Positions 1 through 10,063 are shown, numbered from the stretch's first letter. The stretch: 64,000 nt of DNA from JAWKXU01 sp020446465 (GCA_041396845.1 JAWKXU010000002.1:124001-188000); one strand, 5' to 3'. Translations and numbers: made by a program. The notes: a model not told the origin generated them from the letters alone.

Positions 1-391
1 GCAGACCTTCCAGATCGACCAGCGGCATGGCCCTGTCACGCTGCGCCAGAGCGCGCTCATAAACGCGCAGTTCGTTCATGCGTTCAACCCCGCGCACTTC
101 CACGCGGCGCACTTCAAACCCTGCCTCACCCGCAAGCACGGCAATCTGGGCATTAGCCATCGCCGGAAGCCCCGCAAGGCTCGCCACGAACCATGCAAGC
201 GCCACGGCGCCACCCAGAATTACAGCCAGAAACCCGCGATGGAGCTGTTCTTCGGTAAACGGCAAAAAGCGCATCAAGGCGTCAATGACAGAACCTGTCT
301 GCCTGCGCGCCTTGTCAACCTTGCGGGCTGCCCCGCGTGCTGCTGCGGCCCGGCGAACGCCCTTGCCGCCGCGCCGGATGGTCTGACTCAT
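1..391 (-). CDS. ftsQ: Cell division protein FtsQ, N-terminal part (gene runs off the window)
   Basis: Only the first 130 or so codons are inside the window. The protein starts MSQTIRRGGKG, has a basic cytoplasmic segment, one membrane helix around residues 53-75 and then the start of a POTRA domain (FEVRRVEVRGVERM). FtsQ bridges FtsL/FtsB and the rest of the divisome in the periplasm. Its ATG overlaps the ddl stop codon as ATGA, the usual junction in this cluster, and ftsA and ftsZ would be expected next to the left. The identification rests on the topology, the POTRA start and the position after ddl. Confidence 0.88.
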   Translation of the reverse strand, partial: MSQTIRRGGKGVRRAAAARGAARKVDKARRQTGSVIDALMRFLPFTEEQLHRGFLAVILGGAVALAWFVASLAGLPAMANAQIAVLAGEAGFEVRRVEVRGVERMNELRVYERALAQRDRAMPLVDLEGL

Positions 392-1368
392 GGTGTCCCC
401 TTCACCGCCTGCCTGTTTGCCCCGAACCGTGCCAAAGCCTCAGCCACAATCGCTTCCACCAGATCCGCATAGTCCATACCGCAAGCCTTCGCCTGTTCCG
501 GCACCAGACTGAGCGGGGTCATCCCCGGCTGCGTGTTCGTTTCCAGAAGGAACAGCCCGGCAACGCCTTTTTCGTCGTCCCAGCGAAAATCCGACCGGCT
601 CGCCCCCTTGCACCCCAGCAACTGATGCGCGCGCAGTGCAAAATCCTTGCAGGCCGTTGCGATTTCAGCCGGAATGTCAGCCGGACAGACGTGTTCAGTC
701 ATGCCATCGGTATATTTGGCGTCAAAATCGTAAAAGCCTGATTTGGGCACGAGTTCAGTCACCGTCAGCGCGCGCGCGCCATCCGGGCCGTCGATCACTG
801 CCGTCGTCAGTTCCCGCCCGCGAATGTATGGTTCGGCCAGAAGGTGCTCGAACTCCTGCCACGGCCCCTTGGCATCGCGACCAATCGGATTGCCATAGTT
901 GCCATCGGCAGTGACAATGGCGACCCCGACGGATGATCCTTCGTTGACGGGTTTCAACACATATGGGCGCGGCATCGGGTCAGCTTCGTAAAGGCTCTCG
1001 CTCGCCACGACACGCCCTGCCGGCATTGGTATTCCGTGCGGCACAAGCGCCTGCTTGGTCAGTTCCTTGTCAATGGCGATGACGGAAGTCGCAAGGCCGG
1101 AATGGGTATATGGCACCCCCATCAGGTCCAGCATCCCCTGCACGGAACCATCTTCACCCGGCACACCGTGCAGGGCGTTGAACACCACATCGGGTGCAGC
1201 CTCTGTAATGCGCGCCGCGACAGAACGGTCCATGTCGATACGTGTCACCCGATAACCCCGGCTTTCCAGCGCGCTCGCCACGCCTTCCCCGCTCATCAGC
1301 GAAACCGGGCGTTCGTTGGACCAGCCGCCCATCAGGACAGCGACATGCGGTTTGCCAGCCGCGCTCAT
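388..1368 (-). CDS. ddl: D-alanine--D-alanine ligase
   Basis: 326 residues, normal for Ddl, an ATP-grasp enzyme that joins two D-Ala for the peptidoglycan stem peptide in the cytoplasm. Visible motifs are HGVPGEDGSVQG (near residue 65), the ATP-grasp lysine stretch VLKPVNEGSSVGV and the C-terminal metal and substrate motif ETNTQPGMT. It lies 13 bp after murB and overlaps ftsQ by 4 bp, the usual alphaproteobacterial order murB-ddl-ftsQ. Nothing unusual in the active-site motifs. Confidence 0.97.
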   Translation of the reverse strand: MSAAGKPHVAVLMGGWSNERPVSLMSGEGVASALESRGYRVTRIDMDRSVAARITEAAPDVVFNALHGVPGEDGSVQGMLDLMGVPYTHSGLATSVIAIDKELTKQALVPHGIPMPAGRVVASESLYEADPMPRPYVLKPVNEGSSVGVAIVTADGNYGNPIGRDAKGPWQEFEHLLAEPYIRGRELTTAVIDGPDGARALTVTELVPKSGFYDFDAKYTDGMTEHVCPADIPAEIATACKDFALRAHQLLGCKGASRSDFRWDDEKGVAGLFLLETNTQPGMTPLSLVPEQAKACGMDYADLVEAIVAEALARFGANRQAVKGTP

Positions 1369-1381
1369 GCCCGTTGCTCCT

Positions 1382-2326
1382 TCATGGCCGACCTACCCGC
1401 TGGATTTCCCATTCAAGATCCACGCCCTGACTCAGGCTGACACGGCGGCGGACTTCCTCGCCCAGGCCTTCGATGTCTGCGGCAGTCGCCGCGCCGGTAT
1501 TGATAAGAAAATTGGTGTGCTTTTCGCTCACTTGTGCGGCCCCCATGGTCAGCCCCCGACACCCGGCGGCATCGACCAGCCGCCACGCCTTGTCACCGTC
1601 AGGGTTCTTGAAAGTGGAGCCACCCGTCTTGGTGCGCAATGGCTGGCTTTCTTCGCGCGCCCTGGCGATCCGGTCCATCTCCGCGCCGATAGCGACAGGG
1701 TCGCCCGGCGTGCCACGCAGCCGCGCGGAAATGACGATGGCCCCTTCGGGCAAGGCGGAATGGCGATAGCTGTAGCCAAGGTCATTTACCGGCAAGGTAA
1801 TCAACGCACCATCGGGCATTACCACCTGACAATCGACGAGAATATCAGCGACTTCGCGTCCATAGGCACCCCCGTTCATGCGAACGAAACCGCCAACGGT
1901 GCCCGGAATGCCGCGCAAAAACTCCAGCCCCGCAATGCCGTTATCGCGCGCCGTGGAAGAAACGAGGATTCCGCTCGCCCCTGCCCCGCAGGTTAGCGTG
2001 CAATCCGCGTCCGCTTCGACCCTGGCAAAAGCCTTGCCCAGCCGCACCACCACGCCCGGCACGCCGCCATCGCGCACAATAAGGTTGGAACCCAGCCCCA
2101 GCGCCATAATCGGCACGCGCCCATCCAGATAACCAAGGAAGGCGCACAGATCGTCAACATCGGCAGGCTCGAACAGCCAGTCCGCCGCGCCACCGGCCTT
2201 GAACCATACCAGCGGCGCGAGAGGCGCCTCCGCAGTCAGTTTGCCGCGCACCATTTCTGGCCGGATGTCCGGTGCAGCCCCTGCGGGCAGATCCAGCATG
2301 GAACTGTCTGCCTGCCACGCCGTCAT
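1382..2326 (-). CDS. murB: UDP-N-acetylenolpyruvoylglucosamine reductase
   Basis: MurB uses FAD and NADPH to reduce the enolpyruvyl group and make UDP-MurNAc. The start was set at MTAWQADSS because that ATG overlaps the murC stop as ATGA. The frame is open further upstream, but only inside murC. This gives 314 residues. FAD-domain motifs GLGSNLIVRDGG and FLRGIPGTVGG are present, as is GSTFKNP with the proton-donating serine, then a C-terminal QVSEKHTNFLIN segment. This is the only gene of the cluster followed by a real gap (13 bp to ddl). Confidence 0.97.
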   Translation of the reverse strand: MTAWQADSSMLDLPAGAAPDIRPEMVRGKLTAEAPLAPLVWFKAGGAADWLFEPADVDDLCAFLGYLDGRVPIMALGLGSNLIVRDGGVPGVVVRLGKAFARVEADADCTLTCGAGASGILVSSTARDNGIAGLEFLRGIPGTVGGFVRMNGGAYGREVADILVDCQVVMPDGALITLPVNDLGYSYRHSALPEGAIVISARLRGTPGDPVAIGAEMDRIARAREESQPLRTKTGGSTFKNPDGDKAWRLVDAAGCRGLTMGAAQVSEKHTNFLINTGAATAADIEGLGEEVRRRVSLSQGVDLEWEIQRVGRP

Positions 2327-3753
2327 GCCGCCAGCCCCAACTTGCCCGCCACGGCATTGGCAAGGCCTGCTGCCCATTTGGTAATGTCGCCTGCACCAAG
2401 GCAAACCACAATATCGCCTGCCGCAAGATCGCTCGCCAGTTCGTCGGCCAGATGGTCCGGCCCGGAAATGGTAAAGGCACTGCGATGCCCGCGCGCTTTC
2501 ATCCCCGCCACCAGCGCATCGCTATCGACACCTTCGATCGGGCTTTCGCCAGCCGGATAGACGGGCGCAGCCAGCACCATGTCGGCATCGTTGAAAGCGG
2601 TCTGGAAATCATCCATCAGATCGCGCAGGCGGGTGAAACGATGCGGCTGGACAACCGCGATAACCCGGCCCGGCTCTCGCCCGGCTTGCGCGGATTCACG
2701 CGCAGCGGCCAGCACGGCCCTTATTTCCACCGGGTGATGGGCATAATCGTCGATGATCGTCGCCCCGGCGACTTGCCCCACTTTGGTAAAGCGGCGACGC
2801 ACACCGCCAAAACGGCCAAAGCCGCTGCGGATCACATCGTCACTGCACCCCATTTCCACCGCCACGGCAATGGCTGCCAGCGCGTTCTGGACATTGTGCC
2901 GCCCCGGCATCGGCAGTTCTATGCCTTCTATCCTGCGTTCATCGCCGTCACGATCGCGCACCGACACATCAAAGCGATTGCCGCCGGGGTAGGGTTCGAC
3001 ATTTTCACCCCGCACATCGGCCTGCAAGGAAAAGCCGTATGTCACAACGCGCCTGTCGCGCACGCGGCCCACCACGGCCTGCACTTCGGGATGATCGATG
3101 CACAAAATGGCCGCGCCATAGAAAGGCACGTTCTCGATAAACTCGACGAATGCCTTCTTGACCGCTTCAAAATCGCCATAATGGTCAAGGTGTTCCGGGT
3201 CGATATTGGTGACAACGGCAATCGTGCCATCAAGCCGCAGAAAGCTGCCATCGCTTTCGTCCGCTTCGACGACCATCCAGTCGCTATCGCCCAGCCGGGC
3301 GTTGGACCCGTAGCTTTCAATGATCCCGCCATTGATGACCGTGGGGTCTATGCCGCCTTCATCCAGCAGAGTAGCAACCATGCTGGTCGTCGTCGTCTTG
3401 CCATGCGTGCCAGCCACGGCGACGGTGTTTTTGAGCCGCATCAGTTCGGCCAGCATTTCCGCCCGGCGGACAACGGGAATGCGGTGTTCCAGCGCGGCGG
3501 CAACTTCGGGGTTGGTGCGGCGCACAGCGGTGGAGGTTACGACAACGGCCACGCCTTCCACGTTTTCGGCGGCATGGCCGATAGTCACTTTCATGCCGCG
3601 GGAACGAAGCCGCTCAACCGAAGGGCCTTCTGCAATGTCGGAGCCTTGCACCGTATAGCCAAGGTTGTGCATGACTTCGGCAATACCCGACATGCCGATC
3701 CCGCCAATGCCGACAAAGTGGATGGTGCCGATGTCCGTTCCAACGCCCTTCAT
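2323..3753 (-). CDS. murC: UDP-N-acetylmuramate--L-alanine ligase
   Basis: 476 residues. MurC adds L-Ala to UDP-MurNAc, the first step of stem-peptide synthesis. It has the N-terminal Rossmann motif HFVGIGGIGMSG, the Mur-ligase P-loop GTHGKTTTTS and the C-terminal DDYAHHPVEI motif. The ATG at 3753 is preferred to a TTG one codon upstream because it forms a TGATG junction with the murG stop. It overlaps murB by 4 bp, so translation is probably coupled along murG-murC-murB. Confidence 0.97.
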   Translation of the reverse strand: MKGVGTDIGTIHFVGIGGIGMSGIAEVMHNLGYTVQGSDIAEGPSVERLRSRGMKVTIGHAAENVEGVAVVVTSTAVRRTNPEVAAALEHRIPVVRRAEMLAELMRLKNTVAVAGTHGKTTTTSMVATLLDEGGIDPTVINGGIIESYGSNARLGDSDWMVVEADESDGSFLRLDGTIAVVTNIDPEHLDHYGDFEAVKKAFVEFIENVPFYGAAILCIDHPEVQAVVGRVRDRRVVTYGFSLQADVRGENVEPYPGGNRFDVSVRDRDGDERRIEGIELPMPGRHNVQNALAAIAVAVEMGCSDDVIRSGFGRFGGVRRRFTKVGQVAGATIIDDYAHHPVEIRAVLAAARESAQAGREPGRVIAVVQPHRFTRLRDLMDDFQTAFNDADMVLAAPVYPAGESPIEGVDSDALVAGMKARGHRSAFTISGPDHLADELASDLAAGDIVVCLGAGDITKWAAGLANAVAGKLGLAA

Positions 3754-4952
3754 CAACTGCGCCCCCCGACACGACGCGGCATGGTATCCAGCGCCAACGC
3801 CTCACGCGTGCTGGCGCTCGCCTCGCCGCTCATGCGGATAACGTCCATCAGCGGCGCTCCGCCAAAACTTTCGACAAGATCGGCCAGGTCTTCTGCCGCC
3901 CTTGGCCGCCCGCAATTCCACGCCGCGTGGGCCGCATTGGCGAGCGATCCGGGTGCCTGCGCCATGGCCTGAATCTGCTTGGCCAGTTCCTTGGCCGTAA
4001 AACGCTCCTGCCGGATAGCCCGCGCGCCGCCACTCGCCGCCATTTCGCGCGCATTGGCCGCCTGATGATCGTCCGTCGCAATCGGCAGGGGGATCAGGAT
4101 GGCTGGCCGGCCAACTGCCGTCAGTTCGGCAATGGTGGACGCACCGGCGCGACCGATAAACAAGTGGGCATCAGCAAGGCGTGGGGCCATATCTTCAAAA
4201 TAAGTGCCCAGTTCCGCCGGAATATCATGCCCGGCATAGCGCGCGCGCACAGCATCTATATCCTCTGGCCGGCACTGTTGGGTTACTTGCAACCGTGCGC
4301 GCAGGGCCGGTTGCAACATGGCCAGCCCATCGGGCACCACTTCCGACAGAACCCGCGCGCCCTGACTGCCGCCTGTGACCAGCACCCGCAACAGGCCATC
4401 TTCGCTAAATGCCGGATAGGGTCGATCACGCAAACCGAGCACTTCGGGGCGGACCGGATTGCCGACAAGGTGGGTCTTTGTCAGATACTTCGCATCCAGC
4501 CGCTGCACATCCGGGTAAGCTGTCGCAATGGCATCAACCCGACGCGCAAGCAGGCGGTTGACCCGGCCTAGCACGGCATTCTGTTCATGAATGACACTGG
4601 GGATACGGGCAGACGTTGCAGCCAGCAGCGCGGGCAAAGCCGGATAGCCGCCGAAACCGACAACCGCGCTTGGTTCAAAACTTTCAAACAGGCGCAAGGC
4701 CATGCCCCGCCCTTCCAGAATGGCGCGTGTACCCTTGATCCAGCTTAGGGGATTCTTGCCGATCCGGCCCGCAGGCAGAACATGCGCGGTCAACCCATCG
4801 GGCTTGCCGGGGATGGCCGCCCCACGCTCATCCGTCACCAGGGCAACATGGTGCCCGCGCTTCATCAATTCCTGTGCAAGGGCAAAGGCGGGAATCAGGT
4901 GCCCACCCGTGCCGCCTGCGGCAAGGACATAGTGGCGGCTAACCGCAGTCAT
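3753..4952 (-). CDS. murG: UDP-GlcNAc:undecaprenyl-PP-MurNAc-pentapeptide GlcNAc transferase
   Basis: 399 residues. This peripheral inner-membrane GT28 glycosyltransferase converts lipid I to lipid II. The sequence shows the N-terminal GGTGGHLIPA loop, HEQNAVLGRVN, the second glycine loop GGSQGARVL and the donor-binding GRAGASTIAEL with PLPIATDDHQ. The length is slightly above that of E. coli MurG because of a tail of about 30 residues after the last conserved helix. It starts with an ATG overlapping the ftsW stop (ATGA). Confidence 0.96.
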   Translation of the reverse strand: MTAVSRHYVLAAGGTGGHLIPAFALAQELMKRGHHVALVTDERGAAIPGKPDGLTAHVLPAGRIGKNPLSWIKGTRAILEGRGMALRLFESFEPSAVVGFGGYPALPALLAATSARIPSVIHEQNAVLGRVNRLLARRVDAIATAYPDVQRLDAKYLTKTHLVGNPVRPEVLGLRDRPYPAFSEDGLLRVLVTGGSQGARVLSEVVPDGLAMLQPALRARLQVTQQCRPEDIDAVRARYAGHDIPAELGTYFEDMAPRLADAHLFIGRAGASTIAELTAVGRPAILIPLPIATDDHQAANAREMAASGGARAIRQERFTAKELAKQIQAMAQAPGSLANAAHAAWNCGRPRAAEDLADLVESFGGAPLMDVIRMSGEASASTREALALDTMPRRVGGRS

Positions 4953-6181
4953 TTTTCGTCTCCGCTGAAAGACAATGCCTCACGCCAGGCAAATTTCTCG
5001 CGCGGAAGATAAGGGTTGCGGCGCGTTATGGCCAGCAGGAACCCCACAGTCAGACACATCGCGACAGTGGATGACCCGCCATAGCTGATCAGCGGCAACG
5101 TCATGCCCTTGGACGGGAAGAGCTGCAGGTTGACAAGGATATTGATGAAGGCTTGCCCGCCAACCTGGGCGACCAGCCCGGCAGAAGCCAGCATGGCAAA
5201 AAGGTTTTCTTCCCCGACCGTGCGCACCAGCACCCGCACCACAACCGCAAGGTAAAGCACAATCACGATCATGCAGGCCAAAAGCCCGAACTCTTCACCG
5301 ATGACCGAGAAGATATAGTCGGTGTGCGCTTCGGGCAGGGACAGCTTGCGAATGCCGAGCCACAATCCGCTGCCTGTCCAGCCCCCGGCCACAAGCGTGC
5401 GATTGGCAAGGTCCACCTGATCAAACGCCGTGCCACCGCCAAGAAATGCGTCAATCCTGTGGCGGGCGTTATCATAGAGGAAATAGGTTACTGTCAGAAT
5501 GCCAAGGCCAATACCGCCCATCGCCAGAACGCGCTGCATCGGCAGGCCCGACAGGAACACCAGCAGGAACCACACCCCCGCAAACAGGATCGTATCGCCA
5601 AGGTTTGGCTGCACCATCAGCAATGCCGCAACCACAGCGAACAGGACCGAGCTGATCGCGATGACCGGCAGGTTCGGATCGCGCAGACGCCATGACAGCA
5701 CCCACGCCAGAACGATGGCGAACGCGGGCTTCAGAAACTCCGACGGCTGAAACGCCATACCCAGATTAAGCCAGCGCCGGGCGCCGTTAACTTCTGTTCC
5801 GATCAACGGCACCAGTGTCAGCGCGACCAGCATCGCGGCCCCCAGCAAGATCGCCAACCGCCGGGCCATCTCACGAGGCAGCATGGATGCGCCCAGCATC
5901 ACGACGATACCCACAACCTGCCAGCGCAAATTGAGGTAATAGAAATAGAGGTCGGGCAGTTGCGTCGTCGCGGTTGAAAGCCTGCGCGCGCTCGCCGGAG
6001 AGGCCGCCGCAACAGCCGCCAGGCCAAAACCCATCAGAACGAAAATCAACACCAGAAGCGTGCGATCAATCTCGTTCCACCAGATCCTGAGGTCCGTCCC
6101 CAGCTTGCGCCCGCCGCCGCGTTTGTGCCGCGTGGGCACGGCATGGCCGGAGCCGGGGATATAAGGGCGCGTCGTTGTCAT
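4949..6181 (-). CDS. ftsW: SEDS peptidoglycan glycosyltransferase FtsW
   Basis: 410 residues with about ten hydrophobic segments after a basic cytoplasmic N-terminus. FtsW is the septal SEDS polymerase that works with the class B PBP FtsI, also encoded in this cluster. SEDS signatures are seen in GEEFGLLACMIVI and the late LPLISYGGSS motif. RodA is the alternative, but the position between murD and murG is the FtsW position. Both ends overlap neighbours by ATGA junctions. Confidence 0.95.
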   Translation of the reverse strand: MTTTRPYIPGSGHAVPTRHKRGGGRKLGTDLRIWWNEIDRTLLVLIFVLMGFGLAAVAAASPASARRLSTATTQLPDLYFYYLNLRWQVVGIVVMLGASMLPREMARRLAILLGAAMLVALTLVPLIGTEVNGARRWLNLGMAFQPSEFLKPAFAIVLAWVLSWRLRDPNLPVIAISSVLFAVVAALLMVQPNLGDTILFAGVWFLLVFLSGLPMQRVLAMGGIGLGILTVTYFLYDNARHRIDAFLGGGTAFDQVDLANRTLVAGGWTGSGLWLGIRKLSLPEAHTDYIFSVIGEEFGLLACMIVIVLYLAVVVRVLVRTVGEENLFAMLASAGLVAQVGGQAFINILVNLQLFPSKGMTLPLISYGGSSTVAMCLTVGFLLAITRRNPYLPREKFAWREALSFSGDEK

Positions 6182-7536
6182 GCGGCTGACTTCCCTTGCA
6201 GATCAGCCCTATCCGGGCAAAGGCCGGTCATCGCGCCGATCAGTTGGCGGAAGGTGTCGCCGCGCGTTTCATAGTCACGAAACTGGTCAAAACTCGCGCA
6301 CGCTGGCGAAAACAGAACCACATCTCCCGGTTCTGCTGCCTCGACCGCTTGTCGCACGGCCTCCACCATCAGTTCACTGCGATGGAGCGTTGGCACGCGC
6401 CCTTCCAGCAAGTCGGCAAAAAGCGGGCCTGCCTCCCCAATGGTATAGGCCGCCTTGATATTGCCCAGATAATCCATGCAATCGCCAAGGTCTTCCCCCT
6501 TGGGCAAGCCGCCAGCAATCCAGTGGATGCGCGGGCCGGGCGCGGGCGGGAAAGCGGCAAGAGCCGGCGCGGTGGATTCAGGGTTCGTCGCCTTGCTATC
6601 GTTGATGTAAAGCACACCGCGCGCCTCGCCCAGCCGTTCCATCCGGTGCGGCAGGCCGCGAAAACTTTCCATCGCTGGCTGCCACTGGTCTGGCGTAACG
6701 CCCAGCGCCTCAACCAGCGCAACAGCCATGGCCGCGTTCTGCAAATTGTGCGGACCTTGCAAGGAAGGCCATGCTGCCTGCATCGGGCTGAGTGCATCAA
6801 GATCAAGGCACACGGCGCGCTCTGCCCCGCGCCGCGCGCGTTCACGATCGGCAATTTCGCAAGTCGGCCCGTCCGCGCATCCGAAGGCGGCAAAACGCCC
6901 CGCCCCCTGCATGGCAAATAGGCGGGCCTTCGATGCTGTATAAGCCGCAAAGCCGTCATAACGATCGAGGTGGTCGGGGGTGATGTTGGTCAACCCGGCA
7001 ACGTCGCAATCGAGCGTGTGGGTGAGATCAATCTGGTAGCTGGACAGTTCCAGCACATAGATGCCGCCGGCGGGCAGCGGTGCCTGCGCGAAGATCGGCA
7101 ACCCGATATTGCCCCCCATCCGCACGGGTATCTCCGCACAGCGCAGGATATGGTGGACAAGCGCGGTGGTGGTGGATTTGCCGTTGGTGCCCGTAATCCC
7201 GACCACGCGGCTTTCCGGCAAGTCCGTTCGGGCCTGCGAAAACAGTTCTATATCACCGATGATCGGCACGCCCGCATTCCGCGCCACCTGGACGATGGGA
7301 TGCGTATTGAGCGGGACGCCCGGAGAAACAACCACGCCATCAAACCCGGCAAGATCAGTTGTCAGCGGATCGGCAATCGTCGCGCGACCTTCCAGCACAG
7401 CGCGCGGTTCTTCCTGCCTGTCCCATGCGGTAACATGCGCGCCACTGGCGAGCAGGCTTTCGGCCACCGCCATTCCGGAGCGGGCCAGCCCCAGCACGGC
7501 ATATTTCTTGCCGGCAAAGGCGGCCGAGGTAATCAC
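6178..7536 (-). CDS. murD: UDP-N-acetylmuramoyl-L-alanine--D-glutamate ligase
   Basis: 452 residues. MurD adds D-Glu to UDP-MurNAc-L-Ala. Visible features are the N-terminal VLGLARSGMA motif, the P-loop GTNGKSTTT, the NITPDHLDRY segment and INDSKATNPEST. The start is a GTG at 7536 that overlaps the mraY stop as GTGA, one of the non-ATG starts in the cluster. No missing catalytic motif was noticed. Confidence 0.96.
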   Translation of the reverse strand: MITSAAFAGKKYAVLGLARSGMAVAESLLASGAHVTAWDRQEEPRAVLEGRATIADPLTTDLAGFDGVVVSPGVPLNTHPIVQVARNAGVPIIGDIELFSQARTDLPESRVVGITGTNGKSTTTALVHHILRCAEIPVRMGGNIGLPIFAQAPLPAGGIYVLELSSYQIDLTHTLDCDVAGLTNITPDHLDRYDGFAAYTASKARLFAMQGAGRFAAFGCADGPTCEIADRERARRGAERAVCLDLDALSPMQAAWPSLQGPHNLQNAAMAVALVEALGVTPDQWQPAMESFRGLPHRMERLGEARGVLYINDSKATNPESTAPALAAFPPAPGPRIHWIAGGLPKGEDLGDCMDYLGNIKAAYTIGEAGPLFADLLEGRVPTLHRSELMVEAVRQAVEAAEPGDVVLFSPACASFDQFRDYETRGDTFRQLIGAMTGLCPDRADLQGKSAA

Positions 7537-8603
7537 CTGAGCTTCAACGTTGCAAGCCCCATCAGGGCGAGGATGATCGAGACGATCCAGAAGCGGATGA
7601 CAACTGTCGATTCCGCCCAGCCAAGCTGTTCGAAATGGTGATGGATCGGCGCCATGCGAAACACGCGCTTGCCAGTCCGTTTGAAGAAAAAGACCTGAAT
7701 GATGACCGATGCCGCTTCCAGCACGAACAACCCGCCAACAATGGCCAGCACCACTTCGTGATGGGCGGCAACTGCTATCGCGCCCAGCGCCCCGCCAAGG
7801 GCAAGGCTGCCGGTGTCACCCATGAACACCGCAGCAGGCGGCGCATTGAACCACAGGAAAGCAAGGCCCGCCCCCATTATCGCGGCACAGAATATCGCCA
7901 GTTCACCCGCGCCCGGCACATAGGGAATGCCAAGATAGGCTGAATAGTCCGTGCGCCCGACGAGATAGCAGATGATCGCAAACGTGCCTGCCGCGATAAT
8001 GACGGGCATCGTCGCCAGACCATCCAGCCCGTCAGTCAGATTGACGGCATTGCCAGCCCCCACGATAACGAAAGCGGCAAAGACGTAGTAGAACGGCCCC
8101 AGCGGGATCACGCGGCCCGAAAAGAACGGCACATAAAGGTCCGTACTGATCTGGCTGACGATCATCCAGCTTGCCACACCCGCCACGGCAAATTCCGCCA
8201 GCAGGCGCACCCTGCCCGGAACGCCTTTGTGGCTGGACTTGGAAACCTTGTCGTAATCGTCAAGGAAGCCGATGAGACCAAAGCCGATGGTCACCGCCAG
8301 ACAGGCCCAGATAAAGGGGTTGGACAAATCCATCCACAGCAGCATCGCAATCACCAGCGATGTCAGGATCATCAAGCCACCCATTGTCGGCGTACCACGC
8401 TTTGCAAGGTGGGTCTTGGGGCCATCCTCACGGATCGGCTGGCCTTTCCCCTGCCGCACCCGCAGCATGTTGATGAAGCGCGGGCCGATCACCAGCCCGA
8501 TCAGCAGCGCCGTCATCAGTGTCGCCCCGGCGCGGAACGTCTGATAGCGCACAAGATTGGCCAGTCCTTCAAACTCCACCCATTGTGCGATCAGATAGAG
8601 CAT
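7533..8603 (-). CDS. mraY: Phospho-N-acetylmuramoyl-pentapeptide transferase
   Basis: 356 residues, a polytopic membrane enzyme that moves phospho-MurNAc-pentapeptide onto undecaprenyl phosphate to form lipid I. The aspartate motifs of the family are present: GFLDDYDKVSK, GNAVNLTDGLDGLA and FMGDTGSLALGG, with the C-terminal PIHHHFEQLGW histidine motif. The ATG overlaps the murF stop by one base (TAATG). Length and order are normal for the family. Confidence 0.97.
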   Translation of the reverse strand: MLYLIAQWVEFEGLANLVRYQTFRAGATLMTALLIGLVIGPRFINMLRVRQGKGQPIREDGPKTHLAKRGTPTMGGLMILTSLVIAMLLWMDLSNPFIWACLAVTIGFGLIGFLDDYDKVSKSSHKGVPGRVRLLAEFAVAGVASWMIVSQISTDLYVPFFSGRVIPLGPFYYVFAAFVIVGAGNAVNLTDGLDGLATMPVIIAAGTFAIICYLVGRTDYSAYLGIPYVPGAGELAIFCAAIMGAGLAFLWFNAPPAAVFMGDTGSLALGGALGAIAVAAHHEVVLAIVGGLFVLEAASVIIQVFFFKRTGKRVFRMAPIHHHFEQLGWAESTVVIRFWIVSIILALMGLATLKLR

Positions 8604-10063
8604 TAGCGACCCTCAGCGGAAAAATGCGCGACCAGCCGTGCAAGGCCGACCGAGTTTGAACCCTTGACGAGCACGACATCGCCGCCTTTCAGCCCGAAGG
8701 CGCTAAGAGCAGAAATAGCCTCGTCCGTATTGGCGCAATGGGCAAAGGAATGCCCCTTGCCAAGCGTGCCATCGGCATATTTCCCCAGTTCCCCGGCGAG
8801 CGGCAGCATCTCGTCGCCCACAAGCACGGCATAATCGGCTTTTGCCGCAGCCAAAGGCCCAGCCAGTTGGGCGTGGAATGCTGCACCGAAATCGCCCAGT
8901 TCCTTCATCGCACCCAATACCGCAATGCGCCGTGTGGCAGGGCTGTTGCCCAGTTGCGCCAGCGTAGCGCGCATGGACGCAGGATTGGCATTATAGCTTT
9001 CGTCGATCAAAGTGGCCGTGCCGCCATCTGGAGTTGCAACATCAATCCGCGCACCACGCCCGGCCAGCCCTTCCATTTCGGCAAGCGCAAGGCCAGCGGC
9101 GCCAAGGTCAGCTTTCGCGGCCCGCACTGCCGCCATGACTGCCAGCGAATTGGCGACCCAGTGCCCCCCTGCTGCTGCAACGGTGTAGCACACCCGGCAA
9201 TCACCCATATCGGCAGTCACCAGCGATCCGCCCGAACTTGCTGCAACGCTGTCCAGCAGGCGCACATCGGCATGGTCTGCCGTCCCGAACGAGATCACTT
9301 TGGCCCCATGTTTCAGCGCCGCATCGCGCAACCGCGCAAAATGGGGGCTATCGGCGGGAATGATTGCCGTGCCACCCGGCACCAGCCCTTCAAAAATCTC
9401 GGCCTTGGCATCCGCAATCGCTTCCTCGCTGCCCAGCATTTCGATGTGAGCGGGGGCAATTGTCGTGATGATGGCGATGTGCGGGCGCACTTGCGCGGTC
9501 AGCGCAGAAATCTCGCCAGCGTGGTTCATGCCCATTTCAAACACGCCAAACCGGCTGGAACCGGGCATACGCGACAGGCTGAGCGGAACCCCGACATGGT
9601 TGTTGTAGCTTTTGACCGATCGGTGCGCCCGCCCACGGCTTGACCGGTCAAGCGCGGCAAAGAGCGCCTCTTTCACGCCCGTCTTGCCGACAGAGCCGGT
9701 TACGCCGATCACGACCGCGTCACAACGCGCGCGCGCGGCCGCCGCCAGGGCTTTCAGCGCAGCAGTGGTATCGGCAACCAGAACATGCGGACGATCAATC
9801 GGGCGATCGACAACCGCAGCAGCCGCGCCATTGGCAAAGGCAGCGTCGATGAACTTGTGCCCGTCCATCGCTTCACCCTTGAGCGCGAAAAACAGGTCGC
9901 CTTCGCACACATCGCGCGAATCGATTTCCACGCCGGAACACTGGAAAGCCGTGCTGGCAATGCCGCCCGTCGCCGCAGCGATATCCGCACTGTCCCACAA
10001 GGCAAGCGGGTGCGCGTCACTGCGCCGGTCAGGCCAATCCAGAAGTGCGGGGTGTGCAGTCAT
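8603..10063 (-). CDS. murF: UDP-MurNAc-tripeptide--D-Ala-D-Ala ligase
   Basis: 486 residues. MurF adds the D-Ala-D-Ala made by Ddl, the last cytoplasmic step of the UDP-MurNAc-pentapeptide. The P-loop reads VTGSVGKTG and the family motif DESYNANPASMRA is present. The ATG directly abuts the murE stop with no spacer. A short alanine-rich N-terminus precedes the conserved substrate-binding domain. Confidence 0.96.
   Translation of the reverse strand: MTAHPALLDWPDRRSDAHPLALWDSADIAAATGGIASTAFQCSGVEIDSRDVCEGDLFFALKGEAMDGHKFIDAAFANGAAAAVVDRPIDRPHVLVADTTAALKALAAAARARCDAVVIGVTGSVGKTGVKEALFAALDRSSRGRAHRSVKSYNNHVGVPLSLSRMPGSSRFGVFEMGMNHAGEISALTAQVRPHIAIITTIAPAHIEMLGSEEAIADAKAEIFEGLVPGGTAIIPADSPHFARLRDAALKHGAKVISFGTADHADVRLLDSVAASSGGSLVTADMGDCRVCYTVAAAGGHWVANSLAVMAAVRAAKADLGAAGLALAEMEGLAGRGARIDVATPDGGTATLIDESYNANPASMRATLAQLGNSPATRRIAVLGAMKELGDFGAAFHAQLAGPLAAAKADYAVLVGDEMLPLAGELGKYADGTLGKGHSFAHCANTDEAISALSAFGLKGGDVVLVKGSNSVGLARLVAHFSAEGR

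Noticed and set aside
2272..3972. 566-codon plus-strand frame across murC
   Set aside because: Shadow of murC; His/Arg-rich translation without family features.
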